Positions 9,501 to 15,734 are shown, numbered from the stretch's first letter. The stretch is DNA of 64,000 bases from Pseudomonadota bacterium (GCA_030148545.1 JASBTF010000001.1:1-64000); one strand, 5' to 3'. Notes: a model not told the origin generated them from the sequence alone. A program made the numbers and translations.

Positions 9501-10697
9501 TTGGTTAACGGCACCACCAGCATTACTATTCCAAGCGCTAATGGCGAAATGCGTTTCGACACCGCAGGCTCCCGCCGCATGACGCTCGACACCAGCGGTA
9601 ACCTCGGTATTGGTACAGCTAGCCCAAGCGCTGCTTTGCATGTGGCTGCCAGCAGCAATGTAGCTATGATTGAGCACACAGCAACGTCTAACATTCCAGC
9701 GCTAACGGTGCGTTCCAACAACGCAAGTTACGATGGTCTTATTCAGTTTGCTCGTGGCACAGCCTACCAGTGGTATGCGGGTATTCGCGGTGCTAACTCC
9801 GACTTTGTGATTGATGATGCTACCGTAGGCAGCACAGCATTTATGATTGATGCGGGTACGGGTAACATTGGTATTGGTACAACATCTCCAAGCGGTGCAT
9901 CTCTAACAGTTGCCGCCTTGGGTACCGATGTTATGCGCCTGAACCGTGCCGATACTGGCCAGTCATGGGACTTTAACCTATCTGCTAATGACCTAAACTT
10001 CCAAGATGCAACGGGTGGCGGTAATGTAATGACCTTAACCAACAGCACAAGACGTGTAGGTATCGGTACAACCGATCCAGCGCATAACTTGCAAGTTCAG
10101 GCAGCTGGTGGTGCATCGTTCACCGTGGCCGGTACAGTAGATACCGATGATCCATCCATTAACTTGTTCGAGCTGTTTAACAGCACAGGTAGTAACGCAA
10201 CTGGTTTTGAAATGAGCTACGAAGGTACTGGTAACACGCTAGATTTCGTACCGTGGACCACAGGCGCCCGCGGCTCTGTAGCGATGAGTATTGAGCGTAA
10301 TACTGGTGAGGTAGGTATTGGTACCACCACACCAAGCTATGACCTGCATGTAAATGGTGTAGCCGCTGGTACCGCGTGGGTTAACTTGTCCGATCGTACC
10401 TTTAAGGAAAATATTACCGATGTAGCAGACAATGCGGCTCTGCAAAGCGTACTGCGCCTGCGTGGTGTAACGTTTGAGTGGAAAGACCAAGATGCCGCGC
10501 ACATGCAAGGCACCAAGTATGGTTTCATTGCGCAAGAGGTTGAGGAAGTGCTGCCAGAAGTGGTTGTAACAGCCGACGATGGCACCAAGAGCGTAGACTA
10601 CGTAGCAGTGGTGCCGGTACTGGTAGAAGCGCTGAAAGCGCAGCAGGCTCAAATTGATGAGCTACGAAAAGAGCTCGAAGCACTCAAATCTGAATAG
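3501..10697 (+). CDS. Giant secreted tail-fibre-like protein with C-terminal peptidase S74 chaperone
   Basis: This 2,398-residue protein has a Sec signal peptide (residues 1-38, cleavage after AKA). A Cys-containing N-terminal segment follows (about 55-70), similar in style to the C-terminus of the upstream protein. The body holds about twenty (V/L)GIGT-x-x-P motifs and eight copies of a roughly 57-residue cassette from GDGSxLT to GIGTT. The C-terminus is an intramolecular chaperone of the endosialidase type (peptidase S74). SDRTFKENI has Ser2297 and Lys2302 at the spacing of the catalytic Ser/Lys dyad, followed by YGFIAQEVEEVLPE and a final coiled coil. Family members trimerise a beta-helical stalk and then cleave before the Ser, here releasing about 102 residues. 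An AAGGA run precedes the ATG. It is probably a trimeric surface fibre or adhesin. I see no capsid or baseplate genes beside it. Confidence 0.88.
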   Translation: MNNITTATRTQKTTAVWKALAYAALGAGALFAATVAKAQTWGTVATVSGTLANGQMCYTDGLDIICPSGTPYWDATNSRLGLGTTSPIALFDITNESTTTEFNLVRYSSAASGPSFNGFHARGTVASPATLQSGDVLFAFGAGGYNGSALTTTRAKIQFAATENWVAGTNEGASILFQGTNTGSASRSTWMSLVDGNLGIGTTSPGAPLHVYDSTAEIRLQDTGTSTSSIANLIFYDNSSVMGRVGYPSSSHADLEILNSVAGGDVILSPGASGFVGIKTADPTTALEVDGTVSATQVNVSGTIYATNFSGDGSALTGITADSASTASSLVNGTTSITIPSANGEMRFDTAGSRRMTLDISGNLGIGTTAPGSSLTVAGNVSATQAVLLPDSNAIGATVILDVKPASGFTGAVNGLRVKGTGNVEAGSIASGDDTQLLNIAGGETYNTGANIIMYGPSHAQAGDFLFRIGTTNVGRIDNIGRHHWYLPTDGTELMHLDSVGLDVSGIVTATSFSGDGSALTNIAASTASSLINGTTSITIPSANGEMRFDTAGARRMTLDTSGNLGIGTTSPGQALDVAGTAQANQFYVEDGNAVIDRTSGALDLQTFAGNDILLSPGGSVGIGTTSPASYSAFANHLVVADTAGDSGITIASAATEQGGLYFADGTTGAAAYAGYLDYNHTSDKLLIGTAGTNQVAVDSDGNVGIGTTTPSASLTVVGGVTATSFSGDGSGLTGIAASTASSLVNGTTSITIPSANGEMRFDTAGSRRMTLDTSGNLGIGTTAPQTALEVAGTISTTGFYLEGADGTDYINMTANALQFNRGGGSGNFIDVRGVGDSLTFRTSNAGDRDTNAVIIAPDGDVTVAGTLTANAFSGDGSALTGIAASTASSLVNGTTSITIPSSGGEMRFDTAGSRRMTLDTSGRLGIGTSTPTSALTVAGASQVAEIRDGGYLMLRPSGNAWDMRLQATSTQLDILSGGALSDPIMSLLRDGNVGIGTTTPSASLTVVGDASISDGVNVTGGNLTIGTYANPRIWINNNGGTASTLGMGADSGAVWLGSTTASPLYFMTNSSEVARFTASGNLAIGTTTAGDELTVVGSITARESDDGNDAVKLLSGSSSGAVQVFANGTQTVNISGNSNPSYFTASNVGIGTTAPNAELEVAGTVSATQVNVSGTIYATSFSGDGSGLTGIAASTASSLVNGTTSITIPSANGEMRFDTAGSRRMTLDTSGRLGIGTASPNSLLHVSGGTLRFDSANAIDFARSGYDVMSIYQSNPGGGAGLGVYNETDTAYRMFIKEDGNVGIGTTNPGQLLDISGSGSGEQGVRVVNGSGALTVRAGAGSGGYGLIESSGTNGMILRTADASSLQLGANGATNITINSAGNVGVGTANPIYPLDVSGTLRVGSRNRTTSSVASVLTGLSDYGPAAQIRSYSDGGWARLDFNHHLASDSAFLIQDSSGNFTLRNDSTGHPFIVRNSSSELMRVNSSGNVGIGTTSPSASLTVVGGITATSFSGDGSGLTGIAASTASSLVNGTSSITIPSSGGEMRFDTAGSRRMTLDTSGNVGIGTTTPARKFVVRDTGAQLSIRSDDGQSSVLNLGDASDDNIGRIEYDNGNDSMAFRTNAADRVTIDSSGNVGIGTAAPSSELHIDGGTGTGEVIVSSGAANYDAIVTFMDSSNVKQGFIGYDESQDTVGLFHDTTFAGSTSGLVLDNSGNVGIGTATPSASLTVVGGITATSFSGDGSGLTGIAASTASSLVNGTSSITIPSANGDVHIDAGGSRVAVFDTAGQHVITGNLGVGDNSHSTSNLSGQGIVISNNDGGAVGRMRFDAENITSGYNTRIAQTNSGFEFESASDSRPIIFETGSTLAERMRIANAGVGIGTASPSSTLHVYDSAQEVAYFSGSGHKFVRVESTSGGAIQYRMKSDNGNRRFVAETNAGVPETQLVFGNTSIDLLGDSSSAEFASFDATGATVSGTLTATSFSGDGSALTGISASTASSLVNGTTSITIPSANGEMRFDTAGSRRMTLDTSGNLGIGTASPSAALHVAASSNVAMIEHTATSNIPALTVRSNNASYDGLIQFARGTAYQWYAGIRGANSDFVIDDATVGSTAFMIDAGTGNIGIGTTSPSGASLTVAALGTDVMRLNRADTGQSWDFNLSANDLNFQDATGGGNVMTLTNSTRRVGIGTTDPAHNLQVQAAGGASFTVAGTVDTDDPSINLFELFNSTGSNATGFEMSYEGTGNTLDFVPWTTGARGSVAMSIERNTGEVGIGTTTPSYDLHVNGVAAGTAWVNLSDRTFKENITDVADNAALQSVLRLRGVTFEWKDQDAAHMQGTKYGFIAQEVEEVLPEVVVTADDGTKSVDYVAVVPVLVEALKAQQAQIDELRKELEALKSE
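4431..9624 (+). repeat. Eight in-frame copies of a ~172-bp module inside the S74 gene
   Basis: Near-identical modules start at 4431, 5043, 5682, 6123, 7050, 8043, 8721 and 9453. Six of them (5043, 5682, 6123, 7050, 8043, 9453) span exactly 172 bp by my count. The first is slightly longer and the seventh is degenerate in its second half. Each encodes GDGSxLTxIAASTASSLVNG, then TSITIPS, GEMRFDTAGSRRM and a GIGT motif. All start-to-start distances are multiples of three, and unique sequence of varying length lies between copies. Looser relatives occur in the upstream gene. Confidence 0.9.
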
Positions 10698-10727
10698 TCA
10701 TCTTTCGCAATTTATGTGCACCGCTTT

Positions 10728-10778
10728 GTGGTTCAGCTTCCTCGTGTAGGTTTGGCTACGCGTCGTCAGCTTCACCAC
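10728..10778. repeat. Imperfect hairpin downstream of the S74 gene
   Basis: Arms starting GTGG and ending CCAC enclose a CGTGTAG...CTACGCG stem around a GTTTGG loop. The centre resembles the hairpin at 55016-55052 (18 of 23 positions from CGTGTA to CGTCG). A further inverted pair, TTTCGCA at 10703 and TGCGAAA near 10799, brackets the hairpin. Confidence 0.5.
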
Positions 10779-10832
10779 GGCAGCAGTACCCTTAAATATG
10801 CGAAATCTAACTATTTGAAAACGAGGATAATA

Positions 10833-10858
10833 AAAACCCCGGCATAGCCGGGTTTTTT
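10833..10858. terminator. Bidirectional intrinsic terminator
   Basis: CCCGGC-ATA-GCCGGG stem flanked by AAAAA on the left and TTTTTT on the right. It can end both the S74 gene and the converging lipoprotein gene. Confidence 0.85.
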
Positions 10859-10860
10859 AT

Positions 10861-11325
10861 TTAGCTTACAATGCGCCAGCTGCCATCGGGTTGGCGGCAG
10901 GCGGTGCCGTAGGCACGTTGGGTCTCTCCGTCAATAATAATGGTTTGTTGGAACTCGCGGCAATACTCGTCAGTAATGCTGTGCGTGCCTTCACGTACGG
11001 GCGTTACACTGCCGCTGTTGCCTGTTTCTGGGTTGTCCCATACCACTTCTTCACCAATAGGTGCGTCATAGGCTTCTTCTGCGGCGCGGCCGTGGTAGGC
11101 ACGGTCTTGCTCACTCATGCTTTTGGCAATGTGGCCACCGGCCCAAGCACCAATTAGCGTACCACCAATGGTGGCCCATTTTTGGCCTTCACCACTGCCA
11201 AACTGGCTGCCCAGGTAGCCACCTGCAGCACCACCAATAACTTGGCCAACATTTTCAGATGTACAGCTAGACGCCATCAGCGCCACTGCAACAGGTAAAG
11301 CAAATAAAGGAGCAAAACGTTTCAT
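10861..11325 (-). CDS. Glycine-zipper outer-membrane lipoprotein (17-kDa-antigen type)
   Basis: I choose the ATG at 11325 because it is followed at once by a lipoprotein signal peptide with Cys at residue 21 (ASSC, a loose lipobox). A TTG 36 bases upstream would bury that signal. Residues about 26-65 form a glycine-zipper segment (GGAAGGYLGSQFG ... GGTLIGAWAGG) like the Rickettsia 17-kDa antigen and related 2TM lipoproteins. The C-terminal half has the family's usual pattern of a Tyr-Cys-Arg-Glu segment, a short hairpin and a second Cys before DGSWRIV. The likely place is the outer membrane; the molecular role is unknown. It is the last gene before a bidirectional terminator and converges on the S74 gene. 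A related but different lipoprotein lies at 30599-31018. Confidence 0.8.
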   Translation of the reverse strand: MKRFAPLFALPVAVALMASSCTSENVGQVIGGAAGGYLGSQFGSGEGQKWATIGGTLIGAWAGGHIAKSMSEQDRAYHGRAAEEAYDAPIGEEVVWDNPETGNSGSVTPVREGTHSITDEYCREFQQTIIIDGETQRAYGTACRQPDGSWRIVS

Positions 11326-11412
11326 ACCCCTAGAAAACCATACTCGCCCCCCAACTGGCAAGCGAAAAGCCCTCTAGGTTGTTGCGGCTATGTTTTAGTA
11401 TGGTGGCCGCTG

Positions 11413-11497
11413 TCCCAAGCTGCCGTAAGGCAGTTGGTCAGCGCGGATCCAAGGTGCCCTTGGTGGCAAGGGGTGGCTTTGCCACCCCCGCAGCCAT
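11413..11497. repeat. Dispersed palindromic intergenic repeat, copy at 11.4 kb
   Basis: Two hairpins lie just beyond the stop of the coiled-coil membrane protein gene: CTGCC-GTAA-GGCAG (11420-11433) and a TGGCAA...TTGCCA palindrome. The 35 bases 11463-11497 match 55315-55349 with three mismatches and no gap. In both places the copy ends a few bases beyond the stop codon of a minus-strand gene. Confidence 0.75.
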
Positions 11498-11499
11498 CT

Positions 11500-12276
11500 T
11501 TAGAACGACTTCCAACAGTGGGCAATCGTTTCGCCTTTTTTGTTAAGGGCGGTAATGTCCAAAATACGTAGGCCACTGCTTGGTACATCGGCCTTAAAGC
11601 TGCCGGTCGTGCGTACGTCGCGCACCATGGCAATATCTTTGGTGGCCAATACTGGCGAGCCATGGTCAGCTTCTAGCTCACCATCGGCCAGTAACGCTTC
11701 ACCAACACGTACCCGGAACTGGACTTTAGCCTCCACCCGAGCGCGGTCTTTTTGGTTGTTTTTCATAAAGTTAACACCATAGGTAACGGTGCTGCCGCTG
11801 TGCTTGGCGCTAATGTTAAAGCACTGCAAGGTGGCTTTATTGTTCCCCGGCTGCATGAAGGATTCATAAAACGCATTCTGCCGCGTCAGCTGGAACACTT
11901 CATCTTCCAGTGCTTGCAAACGGCTGATAGCTTCCAAACGAGCGGTCTCGGCCATGGTAATGCGTGCTTCAGCCGTCGCGCGAGATTGCTGCTCTTCGGT
12001 CAGTGTTTGGCGACTGGTATGAAACTCCTCCCGCAGCTTAGTAAGCTCGGTAGACATGCGCTCAACTTGTTTTGCAAGCGTGCTGGCGCTGCGCTTGGCT
12101 TGTTGCGCATCATCGTTAAGAATGAGCGGCGCAAATACCAACAAACCCAGCACAAATCCCAGTACCGGTACCCCAATAAAGGCTGTTATGAGCCACACTA
12201 ACCGCTGGCGGGTTAGGCGGAATGAGCGTGGTTGTTTATCGGTACGCTCAGCCTCCATGAGGATAACGGTGAACAT
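11500..12276 (-). CDS. Inner-membrane coiled-coil protein, DUF6776-like
   Basis: The 258-residue protein has a basic N-terminus, one membrane segment (about residues 28-52), then a long coiled coil (about 58-135) with many Gln, Glu and Arg residues, and a C-terminal beta-rich domain in the periplasm ending IAHCWKSF. The segment FYESFMQPG between coil and domain resembles the DUF6776 family as I remember it. In gammaproteobacteria that family sits beside bactofilin genes, and a bactofilin gene lies 3.5 kb away here (15841). The start codon is 2 bases from the galU stop with no clear ribosome site of its own, so it is probably translated by coupling to galU. An envelope-shape or polysaccharide role is inference. 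Confidence 0.6.
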   Translation of the reverse strand: MFTVILMEAERTDKQPRSFRLTRQRLVWLITAFIGVPVLGFVLGLLVFAPLILNDDAQQAKRSASTLAKQVERMSTELTKLREEFHTSRQTLTEEQQSRATAEARITMAETARLEAISRLQALEDEVFQLTRQNAFYESFMQPGNNKATLQCFNISAKHSGSTVTYGVNFMKNNQKDRARVEAKVQFRVRVGEALLADGELEADHGSPVLATKDIAMVRDVRTTGSFKADVPSSGLRILDITALNKKGETIAHCWKSF

Positions 12277-12278
12277 GA

Positions 12279-13196
12279 TTAGGCCGCGTCACTTTCATCC
12301 AGTAATGTTCTTGTTGCTGCTGCCATGCGCGCCACAAAGGGGGCAAGACGTGTTGCAATGTAAGGGTCGCTTAATGCAAAAAATAGGTTTGCCTGCTGAA
12401 AACCAACTTTATCTCCACAGTCAAAGCGTTCACCACTCAGCACATGTGCCATAAATGGATGTTCTTGCGCCATAATGTGCATGGCGTCGGTCAGTTGAAT
12501 TTCACCACCGTGGCCCACTTTCTCCTCACCTAACAGGTCGAAGATATCAGGGGTAAGAATGTAGCGACCAACCACAGCTAGGCTGGATGGTGCATCTTCT
12601 GGGTCGGGCTTTTCTACAAAGCCACGTGCTTTTACGTGGCCGCCAGGGCCAGGCTGTTCTTGCCCAAACAGGTCTACCACACCGTAGTTGCGGGTGCGCT
12701 CGCGCGGTACATCCATGGTGAGCACTACAGAGCGTTGCTCTTTTTCAAACAGCTTAGCCATTTCCACCATTGGGTTTGGCTCACCCCAAATCAGGTCATC
12801 TGGCAGCAGCACCATAAACGGGTCGTCATTCACAAAGTTACGGGCGCAGTTAATGGCGTGGCCTAGGCCTTTTGGCTCCCCTTGGCGGGTATAGGTAATG
12901 CGGCAGTGCTCCGGCAAAATATGCATTACCGCCTCGAGCTCTTTGGTTTTGCCTTTTTTACGCAAAATATCTGCTAGTTCATATGGCTGGTCAAAGTGGT
13001 TCTCTAGTGCGGATTTTCCACGCCCAGTCACAAAGCAAAATTCTTCTACCCCGGCGGCAAGTGCTTCTTCCACAGCGTATTGAATGAGGGGTTTATCCAC
13101 CACGGTGAGCATTTCCTTCGGCATAGCTTTGGTGGCGGGCAAAAAGCGGGTACCGAGGCCGGCTACAGGCAGCACGGCTTTTTTAACAGCAGTCAT
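12279..13196 (-). CDS. galU: UTP-glucose-1-phosphate uridylyltransferase
   Basis: GalU makes UDP-glucose from UTP and glucose-1-phosphate, the entry to many envelope sugars. The 305-residue length fits the family. The N-terminus carries the nucleotide-binding signature GLGTRFLPATKAMPKEML, followed by DKPLIQYAVEEA. Further on come the family motifs PKGLGHAI, VLLPDDLI and FVEKP, then GRYILTPDIFDLL and GGEIQLTDA. It is first of a two-gene unit with the coiled-coil membrane protein. The nearby WecA-type transferase and the sugar genes elsewhere in the window are plausible users of its product. Confidence 0.95.
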   Translation of the reverse strand: MTAVKKAVLPVAGLGTRFLPATKAMPKEMLTVVDKPLIQYAVEEALAAGVEEFCFVTGRGKSALENHFDQPYELADILRKKGKTKELEAVMHILPEHCRITYTRQGEPKGLGHAINCARNFVNDDPFMVLLPDDLIWGEPNPMVEMAKLFEKEQRSVVLTMDVPRERTRNYGVVDLFGQEQPGPGGHVKARGFVEKPDPEDAPSSLAVVGRYILTPDIFDLLGEEKVGHGGEIQLTDAMHIMAQEHPFMAHVLSGERFDCGDKVGFQQANLFFALSDPYIATRLAPFVARMAAATRTLLDESDAA

Positions 13197-13274
13197 TGTC
13201 TATCTCATGTCGTTAATCCTGAGGCGGATTGTGTCTGGTTGCGGCGTACACGTCAAGCTATCAGCAAAAAACGC

Positions 13275-13301
13275 GAAAACCGCCCCAATAAAGGGGCGGT
13301 T
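13275..13301 (-). terminator. Intrinsic terminator after the two tiny membrane genes
   Basis: AACCGCCCC and GGGGCGGTT form a 9-bp stem with an AATAAA loop. On the minus strand TTTT follows. The stem overlaps the stop codon of the 33-residue gene. Confidence 0.75.
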
Positions 13302-13401
13302 AACGGAAGGTAAAAGCAGTAATAATAGCTGCTAAAACCACAGTGGCTATTGCCACGATAGCAAATGGGATACCGGGGTAGATCTTATGTTTCTTAGCCA
13401 T
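13300..13401 (-). CDS. Tiny single-pass membrane protein (33 aa)
   Basis: The short frame reads MAKKHKIYPGIPF and then an uninterrupted hydrophobic stretch (about residues 12-30) ending TFR. It has the basic head and single membrane helix typical of small regulatory or accessory membrane proteins. Its ATG lies two bases beyond the stop of the upstream 47-residue gene, with GGGGA about 7 bases ahead, so the two are translationally coupled. It is closed by its own terminator. I do not recognise either protein. It resembles in size the small accessory subunits of respiratory complexes, but nothing in the sequence proves that. Confidence 0.7.
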   Translation of the reverse strand: MAKKHKIYPGIPFAIVAIATVVLAAIITAFTFR

Positions 13402-13403
13402 AG

Positions 13404-13547
13404 CTATCCCCGCAATGCCATCAGCGCAATACCTATCACAGTCAACGCAAACACAGTACCACCAGTTAAAATACATACAACCGGGTGCTCGTCAAAATAC
13501 TCGTAAAAGTCTTTCCCTTGCTTTTGCTTAGGGAGCGTATCGTTCAT
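13404..13547 (-). CDS. Tiny membrane protein (47 aa)
   Basis: A strong ribosome site (AGGGAGGAAACC) precedes the ATG. The 47 residues have a charged soluble head (MNDTLPKQKQGKDFYEYFDE, residues 1-20) followed by one membrane helix (about 22-44) ending LMALRG. It is first of a two-gene unit with the 33-residue protein. The head-then-helix pattern, an intact frame and good initiation signals support a real gene. The function is unknown. Confidence 0.75.
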   Translation of the reverse strand: MNDTLPKQKQGKDFYEYFDEHPVVCILTGGTVFALTVIGIALMALRG

Positions 13548-13630
13548 GGTTTCCTCCCTGAACGGCTAAACGAAATAAAAGTTGAGCGGCTGGTATATAA
13601 CTAAACCAATAAATTGTCCAGTTCCCAAGC

Positions 13631-13660
13631 AAAAACACGCCCCTTTACGGGGCGTGTTCT
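13631..13660 (-). terminator. Intrinsic terminator of the small lipoprotein gene
   Basis: ACACGCCCC-TTTA-CGGGGCGTGT stem; on the minus strand it is followed by TTTTT. Confidence 0.85.
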
Positions 13661-13670
13661 GTGTAGCTGG

Positions 13671-13916
13671 CTAGGACTCTTCCCAGCGGCCGCGTTCAAT
13701 ATCGGCCAAAAGCTCTTCAGTGCAGGGTACCACTGCCTCGGTAGCAAAGCCTTTGTAACCATCACGGCCATAAGTACGGCGAATGCAATTATCATAAGGA
13801 TCTTGAAAATAGCTGACCCCCGTGCTTCCTGGGTCATTAGATGAAGCGGGCGCCCCAGAGCAGGCCGACACACCAAGAACAGCCCCTATAACGGTAAGCA
13901 CAAACAGTTTTTTCAT
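13671..13916 (-). CDS. Small lipoprotein (81 aa)
   Basis: The protein starts MKKLFVLTVIGAVLG and reaches a lipobox VSAC with Cys19, so a lipidated mature form of about 63 residues is predicted. The mature part is acidic and contains two further Cys (in YDNCIRRTYG and VVPCTEELLA), which could form a disulfide in the periplasm. GGAGA lies 6 bases ahead of the ATG and a terminator follows. A longer-looking frame on the same strand (13601-13876) lacks these features and I reject it. I do not recognise the family. Confidence 0.75.
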   Translation of the reverse strand: MKKLFVLTVIGAVLGVSACSGAPASSNDPGSTGVSYFQDPYDNCIRRTYGRDGYKGFATEAVVPCTEELLADIERGRWEES

Positions 13917-13928
13917 GTGACTTCTCCA

Positions 13929-13952
13929 AAAAGCAGCGCCCCCTTATGGGGC
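13929..13952 (-). terminator. Probable terminator of the WecA-type transferase gene
   Basis: GCCCC-ATAA-GGGGC hairpin on the minus strand, followed by GCTGCTTTTT, about 50 bases past the stop codon. Confidence 0.5.
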
Positions 13953-14001
13953 AGATGAAGCAAAATTGCTTACAAGCTCATACAGCCTGTATACTTTCAG
14001 G

Positions 14002-15012
14002 TCAAGACCGTTCTAGATATTTAAGTCTGTGGCAAAAAGCGGTGAACACAGCAAGGCCCAACAGCAGGCTCAACCAGCCGGCACCAAAGGCTAAGCCAAT
14101 AAGAGCACAACCAACGTATAGTACGTTTTGCAACAGTAGGCGACGCACGGCAGCGCCATGGCTCATGCCAACAGCTACCGCGCGGTGGAACCAAAATGCC
14201 TTATGCGGTTGCCAAAATTTGTGGCCACCAAGTACACGCTTAAACAGGGTATAGGTGGCATCGGCGCTAAACCCAAGGGTGAGCGTAAACAGCACAAAAG
14301 CTGCATCCCACGTGTGTTTAGCCCATGTGGCATCGCTCACTGCCAGTAGCAATAAACCGCCCAGTACATAGCCCAACCACGTGGCGCCTACATCACCAAT
14401 AATCGCTTTAGAAGGGTGCCAATTAACGCGCAATAAACCCAATGCTGTAGCACCAATTACCAATGCCAACGGGCGCAGTGGCGGCACCAAAAATGCTAAA
14501 ACAATGGCAATAAAAGCGGCCTCGGTCAGCGCTTGGCCATCAATGCCATCCATAAAGTTATACAGGTTAATGAACCATACCCACGCAAGGGTCAGAATAG
14601 CTTTTTCCAACCAGTTGGGAATAGTCTCAAACAGTTCAGGTAGTGCCCACACACCCAACGCTACCACCAATAGCTGCACACCAAAGCGCCACCAGGGGGA
14701 AACATTGTGTTTGTCATCTAGCCAGCCCACTAGTGCTAAAGGCAAGCTTGCCAGCAAGAGTAAGGTAAGGAACAACTGGTGCGCCAAACCAAAACCCCAC
14801 AACAGCGCTAAACCAATAGGTACAGCAATGAGTGGAAACAACACTCCCACACCTTGTACTAAAGGTGCTGCATGGCTGCTACGGCTGGTTACCTCAGCCA
14901 ACATACCTTGCGCGGCACACCACGCCACCACCCGTGGCGCCAGCAAAGCACTCAACAAAAATGGACCTACAACAAGTAGGGTATCCATCCATTGGGGTAG
15001 GGCATGTTCCAT
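14002..15012 (-). CDS. WecA/MraY-family undecaprenyl-phosphate sugar-1-phosphate transferase
   Basis: This polytopic protein (336 aa, about ten membrane helices) belongs to glycosyltransferase family 4 of the WecA/WbpL type. These enzymes move a sugar-phosphate from a UDP-sugar to undecaprenyl phosphate and so start O-antigen, capsule or similar glycans at the inner membrane. Visible motifs are DD at residues 99-100 (GWLDDKHN), NLYNFMDGIDG at 149-159, GDVGA at 206-210 and a His-rich loop (PHKAFWFHRAV) matching the cytoplasmic HxxH-YQR motif. The WbpL-like loop and the absence of MraY-specific peptidoglycan motifs argue against MraY itself. The ATG has no strong ribosome site. It stands alone, divergent from the next membrane protein gene. 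Confidence 0.85.
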   Translation of the reverse strand: MEHALPQWMDTLLVVGPFLLSALLAPRVVAWCAAQGMLAEVTSRSSHAAPLVQGVGVLFPLIAVPIGLALLWGFGLAHQLFLTLLLLASLPLALVGWLDDKHNVSPWWRFGVQLLVVALGVWALPELFETIPNWLEKAILTLAWVWFINLYNFMDGIDGQALTEAAFIAIVLAFLVPPLRPLALVIGATALGLLRVNWHPSKAIIGDVGATWLGYVLGGLLLLAVSDATWAKHTWDAAFVLFTLTLGFSADATYTLFKRVLGGHKFWQPHKAFWFHRAVAVGMSHGAAVRRLLLQNVLYVGCALIGLAFGAGWLSLLLGLAVFTAFCHRLKYLERS

Positions 15013-15053
15013 TGGTGGCCAGTGTGCCGCGTTGGGTTTTTAAGTCAACCCTG

Positions 15054-15082
15054 TTGACAAGGTATACAATATATCCTAAGTG
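15054..15082 (+). promoter_or_regulatory. Weak candidate promoter for the 194-aa membrane protein gene
   Basis: Perfect -35 TTGACA at 15054, then 17 bases, then TAAGTG, which is a poor -10. The spacer contains GTATACAATATA. The element at 16447 has the same arrangement (TTGACA, 17 bases, TAAGTT). Confidence 0.3.
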
Positions 15083-15149
15083 TGTCACGAAACATTATTT
15101 ACGACTTACCGTTCACGCGCCCGTGGGGCGATAGCTTAAGGAGGCTGTT

Positions 15150-15734
15150 ATGGCTACACGCCTCTATCAGGCGTTCCTCGTTTTTTGTGTGCTAGCCTTG
15201 GGTTTGTTTTTGGTTAGTATTCCCCTTGTGTGGCTAGCAGAGTCAGCCGTTATGGAGCATGAGCTCGTTAAGGCTATGTTTTTTTCTACGCTGGCTTTGC
15301 CATCATTGGTATTTTTGGTTGTGCCTCGCTTGCTTTTTGATGGTGGCAAATGGCTGTTTTACAAGCCGTGGCGACCAAAAATGCTTACCAAGCCATTGCA
15401 GGGTTTGGCCAAGTGTTGCCTTTGGTTCATGTCATTGTTTCCATGGATGTTTACGGCCGGCATTATACTGTTAGTTATGACGCTAATAACGGCTGTAAAA
15501 GTAGCTCCCGAACCGTTAGTGCTACAGCATTACCAGCCTTGGTTTACTGAGCCTAATCTTTGGTTCCTACTGTTGAACTTGGTGTTGGTTGGCATAGTGT
15601 TGTGGTGCTATAAAAAGCTACGTACCTGCCACGCACACGAAAAAGCAGTGTTAGTGTGTGCTATCTGCTTATTGTGTGGATTGGTATTTACACTCTTTTT
15701 CACCATTGTGATGACATTTTTTACCCTCCCCTAG
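15150..15734 (+). CDS. Multi-pass membrane protein of unknown function (194 aa)
   Basis: AAGGAGG seven bases ahead of the ATG is the best ribosome site in this region. The protein is almost all membrane, with about five helices (residues roughly 8-30, 44-62, 92-115, 133-152, 165-190), short basic loops (KPWRPKMLTKP) and several Cys near the end. There are no enzymatic motifs that I can see. It is monocistronic, with a terminator starting at its stop codon. The function is unknown. Its neighbours (WecA-type transferase, bactofilin) suggest an envelope setting only by proximity. Confidence 0.65.
   Translation: MATRLYQAFLVFCVLALGLFLVSIPLVWLAESAVMEHELVKAMFFSTLALPSLVFLVVPRLLFDGGKWLFYKPWRPKMLTKPLQGLAKCCLWFMSLFPWMFTAGIILLVMTLITAVKVAPEPLVLQHYQPWFTEPNLWFLLLNLVLVGIVLWCYKKLRTCHAHEKAVLVCAICLLCGLVFTLFFTIVMTFFTLP

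Noticed and set aside
4431-9624. Repeats that could be taken for a CRISPR array
   Set aside because: The units are about 172 bp, in frame and translated, with variable coding DNA between them, and there are no cas genes.
3971-10652. Many minus-strand frames of 65-154 residues within the S74 gene
   Set aside because: The same phrases (SKVMRREPAVSKRISPLALG and similar) recur because they are the reverse of the cassettes; they are shadows.
2-10697. Prophage tail region
   Set aside because: Apart from the fibre-like genes no capsid, baseplate, terminase, integrase or lysis gene is visible. A phage origin of the modules is possible, but a prophage cannot be supported from this window.
13601-13876. 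91-residue frame overlapping the small lipoprotein gene
   Set aside because: No ribosome site, and it runs through the terminator; the other frame has a lipobox and good initiation signals.
14381-15134. Plus-strand frames opposite the WecA-type gene
   Set aside because: No family resemblance; the minus-strand frame has all catalytic motifs.
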